DNA of 64,000 nucleotides from Amorphophallus konjac (lineage: Eukaryota > Streptophyta > Magnoliopsida > Alismatales > Araceae). The position numbers and the translations under genes were made by a program. This document shows positions 55,026 through 64,000 of the stretch, piece after piece. Where the stretch lies: the NCBI GenBank assembly GCA_022559845.1, contig CM040126.1:223268641-223332640 (forward strand). Direction: 5' to 3'. The notes under the pieces are model-generated. The model made no database searches, was not told the origin of the DNA, and saw only the letters and a list, made by a program, of their open reading frames with translations. Position 1 is the first letter of the stretch; each line of letters opens with the position of its first letter.

Positions 55026-56975
55026 CTACAGCAGGTGCTGTCTCCAATCAGACGCTTGTTCTGTGATGATGGTGGCAACTTCGTCTTCTTCGGGGCACCC
55101 TTCTAGCATACTGGGGACTTGCCGCCGGTTCATGATGACAATGTTCAGTGTCTTATTTGGCGGAACTGCTAGTGAGCTGGCCAGCTTTGCCAGTGCATCA
55201 GCCTGGGCATTGTGTCCACGGCCCACATGCTTGAGCTCAATATGGTAGAACTTCGCCATGAGGCGGACAGCTTCTTGGTGGTAGGGACTCAGTTCTGGCT
55301 TCCGCACTTCAAACTCCCCTTGGATCTGTTTTATTATCAGCATCGAATCCCCGAATACTTGAAGCATTTGGATACCCATGTTGAGGCTGACATATAGCCC
55401 GATTATCAGAGCTTCATACTCGGCCTCATTATTGGTGCATGGCTTGTTTATAGAACAGGAAGTATGCATGACCTCCCCTTCTGGTGACTTCAGCATAATA
55501 CCGGCCCCGGCCCGTATTCTGGTCTTTCCATCGGAGTCTGTCTCTGTTCTAGATGCTCCATCAAAGAATAGTTGCCACATAACTGACTGAGTCTGGCAGG
55601 CCTCGAGTGTTTCATCATCGGGTAACTCAGTCCCTAGCATATCATTTTTCGGCACAGGATGCTCTGCGAAGAAATCAGCCACGGCCTGTCCTTTTATTGC
55701 CCTCTTGGGTGTATAGGTAATATCGAATTCCATCAGGATTACTGCCCATTTGCCCAACCGGCCCTTCAGTACTGGCTGAGTCAATATATATTTGAGCGGA
55801 TCTACTGCAGATATCAATCTGACTTCATGTGACAACATATAGTGTCGGAGCTTTTTGACAGCGAAGACCAGTGCCAAGCAGGTCTTTTCTATGTAGCTAT
55901 AACCTTCTTCAGCTCTAATCAGCCTCCTACTCAGATAGTATAAGGTTTGTTCTTTGCCTTCTTCATTTATCTGTGCCAGCATTGCCCCCAGGGAACAGCA
56001 TGTGGCTGCGATATACAGTACCAAGGGCCTGCCCTTAATTGGTGCCCCCAGCACCGGAGGGGTCTTGAGATATTCTTTCAGCTTCTCAAAGACTTCCTGA
56101 CAGCCATCGTCCCAGAGGAACGGCACATCTTTCATCATGAGCTTGTGAAAGGGGTGGCATCTTCCCGACAGATTTGATATAAATCGTCGGATATAGGCTA
56201 GACGCCCTTGCAGAGATCTCAGCTCGGACAGATTCCTTGGCGGAGGGAGCTCCTGGATAGCCTTAATCTTGGATGGGTCAATTTCAATGCCCCTATGATG
56301 GACAATAAACCCGAGGAATTTACCACTGGACACGCCGAAGGCGCATTTCATGGGATTCATCTTGAGTTCATATTTACGCAGCCTCTGGAATACTACCCCC
56401 AGGTCTTGCAAATGGTCTTCTCTTCTTTTAGTTTTTACTACCAAATCATCAATGTAGCACTCTACTTTCTTGAAGAGCAAATCATCAAAGATCTTGGTCA
56501 TAGCTCTTTGGTAGGTAGCGCCGGCATTCTTGAGACCAAACGGCATCCTTTTGTAGTGGAATATCCCCTTCGGGGTACGGAATGCAGTGTGCACTCTGTC
56601 TTCCTCAGCAATCCAGATTTGGTTGTATTCGGATGACCCATCCATAAATGATAGGGCCTCATGACCAATAGTCGCATCGATCATCACTTCAGTGATTGGT
56701 ACTGGAAAGTCATCTTTCGGGCAAGCCTTATTAAGGTCCCAGAAATCAACACATATTCTGATCTGCCCATTCTTCTTCTTTACGGGCACTATATTGGCTA
56801 GCCATGTAGTATATTGGTTCTCTTCGACAAAGCCTACATCAATCAGTTTGTCAACCTCTTTGTTAATCTGATTTATCAATTCAGGGCGCATTCTCCTGGA
56901 AGGCTGCTTTACAGGGCTAGCCTCTGGGTTTATTGCCAATCGGTGCTGTGCCACATCAGAACTCAGTCCCGGCAT
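55026..56975 (-). pseudogene. Tat-element reverse transcriptase with two RNase H domains
   Basis: 649 open residues in the same frame as the neighbouring parts. RT: SRRMRPELINQINKEVDKLI, VKKKNGQIRICVDF, the first catalytic Asp in FMDGSSEYNQ, and active-site YIDD at about residue 173. The first RNase H (about 310-440) reads VLYIAATCCSLGAML where an Asp is usual (Y-x-D-A), so it looks catalytically impaired. A second RNase H-like domain follows at about 465-615: FFDGASRTETDSDG, NNEAEYEALI, FGDSMLIIKQI and GHNAQADALA, with its D, E, D, D set intact. A second RNase H of this type is a known Tat-lineage trait. The frame ends at TAG 55026-55028 and resumes in integrase. Confidence 0.9.
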
Positions 56976-57002
56976 TTCATCATATGTCCATGCAAAGCAG
57001 TC

Positions 57003-60000
57003 TCAGAATTCCTTCAAAAACTGTATATACTGTTCCCTGGTAGCTGGCTCCAGCAGTGCACTGAGGAATGTCGGCCTTGGCTCATTTGCGGTCCCCAGAT
57101 TTATTTCCACAAGCTCATCGACGGTGGCCTGACCTCCATCTTCGACCTTGGGCGGGGCTTCTTGCAGGTCAATGAAGCCTCCCGAGATATAATCTTCTTC
57201 AGTTTCATGACCCTCTGTTTCATCATACTGGTCATCAGCGGGTGCTGGCTCATCATATACGGCCAATATTGTTGTATTCTGTTCAGTATGCCCCGAGGAC
57301 GTAACTGGATCAGCAGGAAACTCAAAGATGGACTCTCCCGCCCTTAGAGGCTCTTCTGATGCAGACTCCCTTGAGAGATCATCATTCTGTAGAGCCCGGA
57401 CTTCTTCCAGGATGCGCTCAAACTCCAGGCATTCCCTCAGCTCTTTGGTTACTTGGTCTTCATCCGGGATTCCCGTGTCAAACTTTGCTTCAGCATGGAA
57501 CAGCTCTTCTTTGCGAGGTAGGTCTTCCCAGCACCAATCTCTCTTTGCTTCATCAAACGTCCCCATCTCTGGCTGACTGTCTGGGGCTTCATTGTTCATT
57601 ATGGATTGATAAATGATTTCTTCATCTTCCGAGGGGTATTTGTCATATCCTACCTCGGGAGGGTCTTCATGCTGGTAGGAGACAGATATGACGTCCACCT
57701 CAGCTTCATAGTATTCTTGAAGGGTATAACCCAATCCTGGGTGCTGAGTGATCTTCCTCAGTTCTTTATTATCCCGAGGCAGATCCCATAGCTCCTTGAA
57801 CGCCTTCTTCTGGGCAGCAGGTTGCAATGACGGCATTCGCATCTTAGAGAACATCTGCGAAACCCGTCGGGTAGTATAATCCAAGCCTGTAATTGGCACC
57901 ATCTGGTTTACGGCCTCTTCAGGGACCATGCAGTCTTGATCATCTTCCTCAACTGACTCCCCAGTGTAGAATATGGTAGGAGGCTCGCAGAAGCGAGGGA
58001 CTTCCATAGTCTTCAGTGGTAGCACCGTCTGGTACTCGAGGCTGACGATGGGTTTAAATAAACCCTGCGGCACCTCCACTTGTGTGTACTTTTCTTTCAT
58101 TTCTTCATTGATATCATCCGGGTGAATGCTAGGAGGGGTGATCCGAGCAAAGTCACCGGCATAAGAGATGTGAGATACCTCATGCTTTTTAATATAGCCC
58201 TTTGGTGGCGGTGGAGACCAATTTCTTGCCTTCGTCGCCGACTTTTTCTGGCTGACCACAGCCTCTTTTCCTTCACCCTTTTGCGACACCTCCGTATAGT
58301 AGGATGCATCGAGCATATGGCACTCGAATACTTCGAAGGGATGCAGATCCGTAAACACCCTCTTTTCTTTTCCTTCATGGCAGTATTTAATGCATTGATG
58401 TAGCATGGACGGCACTATCTGATATTCATGCAGCCACGGTCTCCCCAGCAGGGCCTTATATGTGGTGTTGGAGTCGATTACATAGAATCGTACCACGGTA
58501 GTGAGATCCCCCAATGTGAGGTTAAAATCAGCCAGCCCAAGAGGCGTCTCACATTTCTGGTTGAATCCCGCAATTTTCATGTCTCTGACCTTGGTAAGCT
58601 GTAGATCAAAGTAATATTTTTGGTAGATGCGGTATGGGAGAATGTTCACGGCAGCCCCGGGATCTATTAGTATCCTGCTCAGTGGCTGACAGTTCAGGGA
58701 GCCCCTCATATATAGCGGTCTGTTATGGCAAGAATTCGGAATCAGCATGTCATCCTCTGTGAATGTAACTGATGACCCAGAATTCACTTCTGTCAAGAGT
58801 GCTTCATATTGTGCCGGCGACTGCAAGGCATCAACAATTGCTTGGCGAGCCTCCTCACTCAGAGAGAGAATCTCCCAGATGGAGAATCTGGTAGGGAGCT
58901 TCTTTAGCATTTTCATGATCCGGCTGCCCACCCTGACATTAGACAGTCTCATTTCCTCTGCCCATCGGGGCTTTGGAGGTTCATGTGGTGCCCGTGGCCT
59001 CTGCTGACCAGTGCTGGCCTCAACCTCTAGACTGACTTCTTGGGAGGATTCTTCTATAGCAATGGCCCCTGGTGCCGTCAGAGGGTTATCCCCTTCTTTC
59101 TCATTCCGCTCGTAGGCTACAGACGCCGATTGCTGAGTAACCTTGCCTTTATCTGGCCTAGCCTGTATCGACTGCCCATTTTCTAGACTAGACAGAAATT
59201 CCAGAAATGTTGGAGTTTGACCTCCTTTCTTCTTTTCTTGGTACAAGCCGGTAGGGGGAGGAACCTGGACACCTCGTAACTCCGGTTCGGGAATCTGGTA
59301 GGGCTGTTCCCCTCTGAACATAATGTTATGATTAGCTGGTGGTGGGCGCCCCCACCTTCTTCTGGAGCGTGTTGCATGTGCCGAGGTCGAGGCCTCGGCA
59401 TGGTTGGCTTCTAGCGGGGCATTTGATGTTTCATCCTCATCGTCCTCCTCGGGCGAGGTAAAGAGTGCTGACAGGGTGTTGCATTGTACTGTCACGACCC
59501 TCTTTCCCTTCTTGGACTTGGGCCGTCTCTTCTTTTTCTGGGAATTTGGCTTTATTGGCCCCTGCCCCCAGAAGGGTTCAGTCTCAGCTTTTTCTTGTTC
59601 TGCCTCTGACTGCTCTTTAATTTTCAATTCTTCGAGCTGTTCCCAGAGTATACAGTCTTTCACTAGCAGGTGCCCGGGCTTTTTCTGTTCATATTCATCG
59701 AGCCCATTAATATACTGCTGTAAACACCTGGCTGCAGGACTTACTTCCTTATGTGCAGGTAGGGGGACTTGTCTTCTTCGGTTATGAGTGGGGATCCGGA
59801 TGACTGGCCCTGTCTCAGCTGTGCGCCATACTGGCTTTACTGGAGGCGGTTCAGGCCTTGGTGTGACACCCCGGATAATTGCTCCACTGGTATTGGCTGC
59901 GGGAGTCTTCTTTCTATTCTTTATGGGTTTCATCTGCCATCCTTCCTGATCCTTCAGTGGGGTGAGGAAGCAAGCTTCATAAGTATGCCTGGTACATTCT

Positions 60001-60674
60001 TCAACGGCCTCCTTAGGCAGCTGCTGGTAGATTGAAATCATATTGGCGGCCATTTTTAATGCCGAAGGCTCATGTGGACGAGGTGGCTCTACCTGGTAAT
60101 CTCCCAGCTGTAGCTCGCCCTTTTTGACCATGCCTTCCATAATAGCTTTGAAGACGTAGCAATCTTCAATTGCGTGCCCCAGCGCACGGTGATATGGACA
60201 GAACAGTGGATCACCTTTCTTCGCCGCGTCATCAGGTCTCTTTGGCTCAGGCAATGTTACCTTGTTGAACTTGTATGCCCAGTTGAATAGTGTGGCTGTC
60301 TTATCTTTCGGGAAAGAGTACGGCTTTCTCATTTTGTTTCTCAGAGAGACCTTATCTTTTCTTTCTGCTGTGTCTGCTAGTGGGGGAGCTTCATCTGCCC
60401 CCTTCTTCCCTTTCTGTTGCTCGAAGGTTCTGAAATCGACGGTGTTGGCCTCAGAGTGCATTGGTCGTCGATCATTAGATCTCCCTTTCGGCACAGTTGG
60501 AGCACTGGCGGTCGGACGCTTAGACAGGAACGTCTCGATCTCCGCCACTATATTGTTCAATCGGTCAAATGTTCTGACATCTGCACCAATCATCTTTTCC
60601 AGTACCTCTCTCCTGAGGCTCTGCTTACATATTTGCACTGCATCTTCTTGATGAGGAGGTCTTCTGCATCTCAT
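57003..60674 (-). pseudogene. Tat-element Gag C-terminal part and protease
   Basis: 1223 open residues; the frame is the same as the Gag segment upstream and the RT downstream. Residues 1-60 end the Gag core (SLRREVLEKMIGADVRTFDRL... region). A C-x2-H-x4-H-x4-C zinc-binding motif (CPYHRALGHAIEDC) lies near 160. A long charged linker follows. The aspartic protease is near 640-760, with ILIDPGAAVNILP (catalytic D present, DPG in place of the usual D-S/T/G-G) and ALLGRPWLHEYQIVPS. About 400 acidic residues lead to RT. The segment is cut from RT by TGA at 57003-57005, where CGA or AGA would fit. Confidence 0.85.
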
Positions 60675-60719
60675 AGCTAAGTTCCTCCACCTTTTGATGT
60701 AGTCCAGTGCTGTTTCATC

Positions 60720-62021
60720 TTACTTTTGCCTGGTTGCATATAGTTCTGCTATTGTAATTTCTCTTTCCATGACGTGGAATCTGTCGCGGAACTTTCTTTG
60801 CATGTCAGGCCAATCGGTCACTGACCCAGCCGGCAGGCTTGAATACCATTCAAAGGCTATCCCGGTGAGGGATGAGCCAAAGAACTTAAGCATATAAGCT
60901 TCATCAGCTGCCAAGTCACCCATGATTGTGGTGTAGTAAGCTATGTGCTCCCTGGGAGAGCCCTGGCCATTAAATTTTTCAAACTTTGGCGGCTTACTGA
61001 CGCCTGGCGGTAGTCTCTTAGCAGCATACTGGGGAGGATACGGTACCCTGTACACATCGTAGGTACTAGCATCATCACCAGTCTTTTTAGAAAGCTTCAT
61101 CTCCACAATCTTTTCAATCACCAGCTTTTGGGCTATGGCTGGATCTATGTTTTCTGGGAAGAAGTGAGCTTGTTGCTGACCGTAAGGAGTTGTCATCACA
61201 GTTGCGCGCAAGGCCGGCGCGGCAGGCTGCGTCTGAGATACAGAGGGCTGAGCTACCGTCTGCTGCAGAACGGGTTGGCTCGGTGTTTTGCCCTTATCAG
61301 CCGGAAGAGGATTAGCTGGGATAGCCATTTCTGTTGAGCTGGCAGTCTGCCCCACAGGCTCGGCTTGCTTGGAGACCGGTGTAACTTCGTGCCTCTCATT
61401 TATCTGTCTTCTGAGAGCATTGATCTCTTGTTGATATCTTCTAAACATCATCTGGATCATGGGATCCAGGGTTGACGGGATCTGTAGATCTTCTGAAGTC
61501 CCTTCAGCATCATCAACGAAGGGATTGTCTTCCTCTTCCGCTGTCACCACATTAACTGTCATAGTGGTGATCTTGCAGGCTTCATCATTAGTCTTCATCT
61601 TATCTTTTGCCGCCTGGCCTCTTCTTGTGACGGGGCCTGGTCTGGTTGCTAGTCTGAGCAGTTCATCTGGCTGTGTCGGTAACATATCCTGCCCTTTGAC
61701 AAGCCCGGCCATATTGCAGGCAAAGATCTGCATCTTTTCCCTCTGCCTGTAGACTTTCCTTCTCATCTGATCGGGGTATTTGAGCCGGTCAAAGACTGAT
61801 ATTCTTTCTCTTGCTTCTTCTCTATGCCGGCCTTCTTTTCCATACCCGGCTCTGTGGCCTTCTTCATAATCATTGGAATCAGAGGAGGAGACTCCGAGCA
61901 TCACTTCTTGAAGGGTTTCTTCTTCTTCTTCATCCATGGTGCCCAAGGCACGGGATAATCTTTGCTGTCCGAGGGCGGAGTTCCCCAGGTAGTGAAAGTA
62001 GTCTTGAGCCACTTGTTTCAT
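60720..62021 (-). pseudogene. gag: Tat-element Gag N-terminal and core
   Basis: 433 open residues. An acidic N-terminus and a Glu/Arg-rich region come first, then a Gln/Pro-rich linker and the Gag core: PPKFEKFNGQGSPREHIAYY, MLKFFGSSLTGIAFEWYSSLP and MQRKFRDRFHVMEREITIAEL. TAA at 60720-60722 stops it; the same frame continues directly (DETALDYIKRWRNLAMRC) into the 60674 segment, so this is a nonsense change within Gag. Gag forms the particle that packages element RNA. The Met at 62021 follows 19 codons with two stops after the leader ORF. Confidence 0.85.
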
Positions 62022-62078
62022 CTCCTCTTGATTGTGCCTTCATGGCTTTGGTTGGAGCATCAATCTTTCTTGGCCCTT

Positions 62079-63113
62079 CTACTGATAAGCCAGCCTCCCC
62101 ACCTGAGCAGTCAGGTGCTCGGCTTTGCAGTATTTGAGTATATCGGCCTGTCTGGCGCAGGCTCTGGGTCTTCTTAGAGTGACAGCAGCGACTGGTTCAC
62201 TTATTCTCATTTCCTCTTCCTCCCTGAATCTTCTACTCCCATCCTGGCAGCAGTTGGCAGCAACAGCATAATTCTTTCTTTCCCATCTTTTGCCCCCAGC
62301 CATGGGGTGAGTGATCGTTAGGTCTTCCTTCTGCTCATATCTTCTGCCCCTCATCCTGGGGCGAATAGTAGTCAGATTTCTTCCTTTATTCTCTTCCTCA
62401 TCTCCCCTACCCCGAGCCCCGGGGTGAACAGCAACAGCATTTCTTATGTCTCTTCCTTTTCCTCTTCTGCTTCCTGCCCTGAAGCGGGCAACAGTGGTGT
62501 CAGCAATGTTTTCTTCATCTTGAGCTGGGGCCCAGCTCTGGGTCTTCTTCTGCCTCCAGATCTGCCTGAACTTGGGCGGCTTTGGTGCCAACGGCCTTCG
62601 GTCCTCTTTCTCGACGTTGGCCCTCCTAGTAGCCAGAGTTTGGAATCTGTTGGTGGTGGGTACTCTCGGGACGACCACATCTGGGTTGACCTCCCTCGGG
62701 CGGCCGTTGAGGTTCGCCCGGATCCCTCCGATCAGCATTGTCTTTCCAGAGTTGGATATCCGACGACCCGCAGCAGTAGATCGGGCTCTCCTGTCGGATC
62801 TCCTCCTCCTTCCAGCAGTAGAGGGTGCGCCCCTTTTCGCCTCGTGATGGACGAAGCAGGCCACGACCTCAGGAGTATCTTGCATCCCCCGGCTCATTTT
62901 GGGGATGGTAGCTTGTGGCAATGTCTCGACAACAGTCTTTTGTTCCTGGTTGTCGATCTCGAGCAAGTCAGTGAAGATGAGGCCCAAGCAGTTGGGCATC
63001 CCGACAGCAGGCGGCATCGATCCGAACGCAAGAGGTACCGCCAGGTAGCCCTCTCGAACATGTACATCGACCACTTGTTGATCAAAGTGCACAGAGATGA
63101 TTCCAGCCGTCAT
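62079..63113 (-). CDS. Tat-lineage leader ORF upstream of gag (344 residues)
   Basis: Intact from Met at 63113, 112 bp after the primer binding site, to TAG at 62079. N-terminal block GYLAVPLAFGSMPPAVGMPN; middle basic block with RRRRSDRRARS, then MLIGGIRANLNG, RFQTLATRRA and PPKFRQIWRQKK; a long Arg/Glu/Gly-rich stretch with repeated RGR motifs; and a C-terminal RACARQADILKY. The blocks are shared with the leader ORF at 37213-38009. High Arg content suggests nucleic-acid binding, by inference only. It is in the same frame as gag, separated by TAG and a TGA at 62040-62042, so it could be separate or a former N-terminus of Gag. I do not recognise a domain. Confidence 0.7.
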   Translation of the reverse strand: MTAGIISVHFDQQVVDVHVREGYLAVPLAFGSMPPAVGMPNCLGLIFTDLLEIDNQEQKTVVETLPQATIPKMSRGMQDTPEVVACFVHHEAKRGAPSTAGRRRRSDRRARSTAAGRRISNSGKTMLIGGIRANLNGRPREVNPDVVVPRVPTTNRFQTLATRRANVEKEDRRPLAPKPPKFRQIWRQKKTQSWAPAQDEENIADTTVARFRAGSRRGKGRDIRNAVAVHPGARGRGDEEENKGRNLTTIRPRMRGRRYEQKEDLTITHPMAGGKRWERKNYAVAANCCQDGSRRFREEEEMRISEPVAAVTLRRPRACARQADILKYCKAEHLTAQVGRLAYQ

Positions 63114-63207
63114 TGTAGTTTCCTGAAAATAGAGAAAGCACGGAATCAGAAATTTGAGGGGGGCCCACTGGGCCTCCTATCTTGGCGTAGAGATGAAGGG
63201 ACACTAG

Positions 63208-63225
63208 GTCCCACCGGGCGTGCCA
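63208..63225 (-). other. Primer binding site of the minus-strand Tat element
   Basis: Minus strand TGGCACGCCCGGTGGGAC, four bases inside the LTR end CCACA. Complementary to a tRNA 3' end (CCA); the tRNA identity is not assigned. Confidence 0.8.
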
Positions 63226-63229
63226 GACT

Positions 63230-64000
63230 TGTGGACGCGAGGATTTTTTTTCTCTTTAATCTTGCTTGATTTTATTTTGTTTTATTTATTGATTTATTGG
63301 CATGCCAGTCACCATGGTGACAATTTTTATTATGCGCTCGATCTGACTTGGTCAGTCGATTCTGAAGTCCGAGTCGGGACCAAAAGTCCGTCATACCATA
63401 AAGGCTATGACGTTAATTACGCCCTTCCTAAGAAGGACAACCCTTGATTAAACGCCAAAATAGGAGGCCGCTCGGGGCGGTAATAAAAGAAAAATAACAG
63501 TGCGTGATATTAAAGATATTGTTATTCTAAGAATGTAATTAAGTAGGTAACATGCTTATTAAATCGACATAACCCCCTCTTATAGGGGGGCATGCCAGAT
63601 AAGAAATAGGACACCGTCCACGCAGCGGCGGGGCGGAGCCTGAACAATCATCGGGGACAGGTCCCCTATCAGATTTCTCATCCGGCCAAGGGCCTCGCGG
63701 AACTTGTATTCCCCAAAAATTGTGCCGAATGGGAGGTGTATGACATGCACTTCCCGGGGCTCATCAGGGTTAGAACGTCGAATCGACATTTCGGTAGCAT
63801 CTCCCCATAATCTGGATTATGCCCAGGGGAGAATAGACTATCACCCACGGAGTGCCGGGATGAAAGCCGAAAGAAAGAGAGGTCGAACCTCCCGGATCAC
63901 GTAGCTGCCGTGGGACAACATTTTACTCTTCCCTACGGAAGCCGGCGAGACTCACGCAGTGGCGGAGCCCTCCGAGCTAAAGGGATTACTCATAACCCGA
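63230..64000 (-). repeat. 5' LTR of the minus-strand Tat element (partial; first 771 bp seen)
   Basis: Aligns from TGTGGACGCG at 63230 with 38010-38780 of the 3' LTR, with about 27 differences by eye, most of them transitions. It continues beyond the window; by comparison about 2.2 kb more is expected. Confidence 0.9.

Larger units (their letters stand above)
38010..64000 (-). mobile_element. Minus-strand Tat-type Ty3/gypsy element, running off the right edge
   Basis: Its 3' LTR is at 38010-48099 (with LARD2 nested) and its 5' LTR starts at 63230 and continues past 64000. In element sense: LTR, primer site, leader ORF, Gag, protease, RT, RNase H, a second RNase H-like domain, integrase, minisatellite, hairpin array, antisense ORF, polypurine tract, LTR. 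The second RNase H, the large size (about 21 kb without LARD2, assuming equal LTRs), and the antisense ORF are features described for the Tat group (Ogre, Retand). The 771 bp of LTR that can be compared differ by roughly 3-4% by eye. It inserted into the leader ORF of the plus-strand Tat element. Confidence 0.9.

Overview
This window is transposable-element-dense nuclear DNA of a flowering plant. The evidence is the families present: Tekay-type and Tat-type Ty3/gypsy LTR elements, a chromovirus-like clan primed by initiator tRNA-Met, a Ty1/copia-type LTR, and a PIF/Harbinger DNA transposon with a plant-style two-gene layout. I cannot fix the species; the long LTRs suggest a repeat-rich, medium to large genome. 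I find no host protein-coding gene, rRNA, tRNA or CRISPR array. Every long reading frame belongs to a mobile element and nearly all are broken.

Left part (1-23044). Positions 1 to about 1690 are a fragment of a Tat-type LTR. It abuts a 5'-truncated Tekay-type element whose protease-RT-RNase H-integrase frame (1776-5228) has one stop inside the chromodomain, followed by a polypurine tract and a 3.07-kb 3' LTR (5305-8372). That LTR abuts a minus-strand PIF/Harbinger element (8373-22322) carrying a Myb/SANT-like gene and a transposase gene. The transposase intron holds a copia-type solo LTR (9399-18754). That LTR is itself split by a gypsy solo LTR (9871-12170, TSD TAAGA) and by a gag-only LTR element (12357-17822) whose right LTR is truncated.

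Right part (23045-64000) is a nest. An antisense Tekay-like LTR (23045-24300) is cut by a plus-strand Tat-type element that starts at 24301. The 5' LTR of that element is interrupted by a non-autonomous element, here called LARD1 (26940-34765, TSD CACCG). Its leader ORF is interrupted at 38010 by a second, minus-strand Tat-type element that runs off the window. The 3' LTR of the second element is interrupted by a related non-autonomous element, LARD2 (39368-46492, TSD TAAGG).

The minus-strand Tat element is the most complete. From its 5' LTR at the right edge it reads: PBS, leader ORF, Gag, protease, RT with two RNase H domains, integrase, a 1.04-kb minisatellite, a 2.2-kb array of short hairpin modules, an antisense ORF, a polypurine tract and the 3' LTR. 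Its gag-pol has stop codons but, by reading-frame arithmetic, no frameshift.

The most unusual signals are four. First, the hairpin modules at 50168-52398 have stems that change sequence from copy to copy while both arms co-vary. Second, the neighbouring minisatellite has a 541-bp higher-order period. Third, LARD1 and LARD2 share an uncharacterised protein, although neither keeps a reverse transcriptase. Fourth, a leader ORF upstream of gag is shared by the two Tat elements. All family assignments are by eye from motifs; no database search was run.
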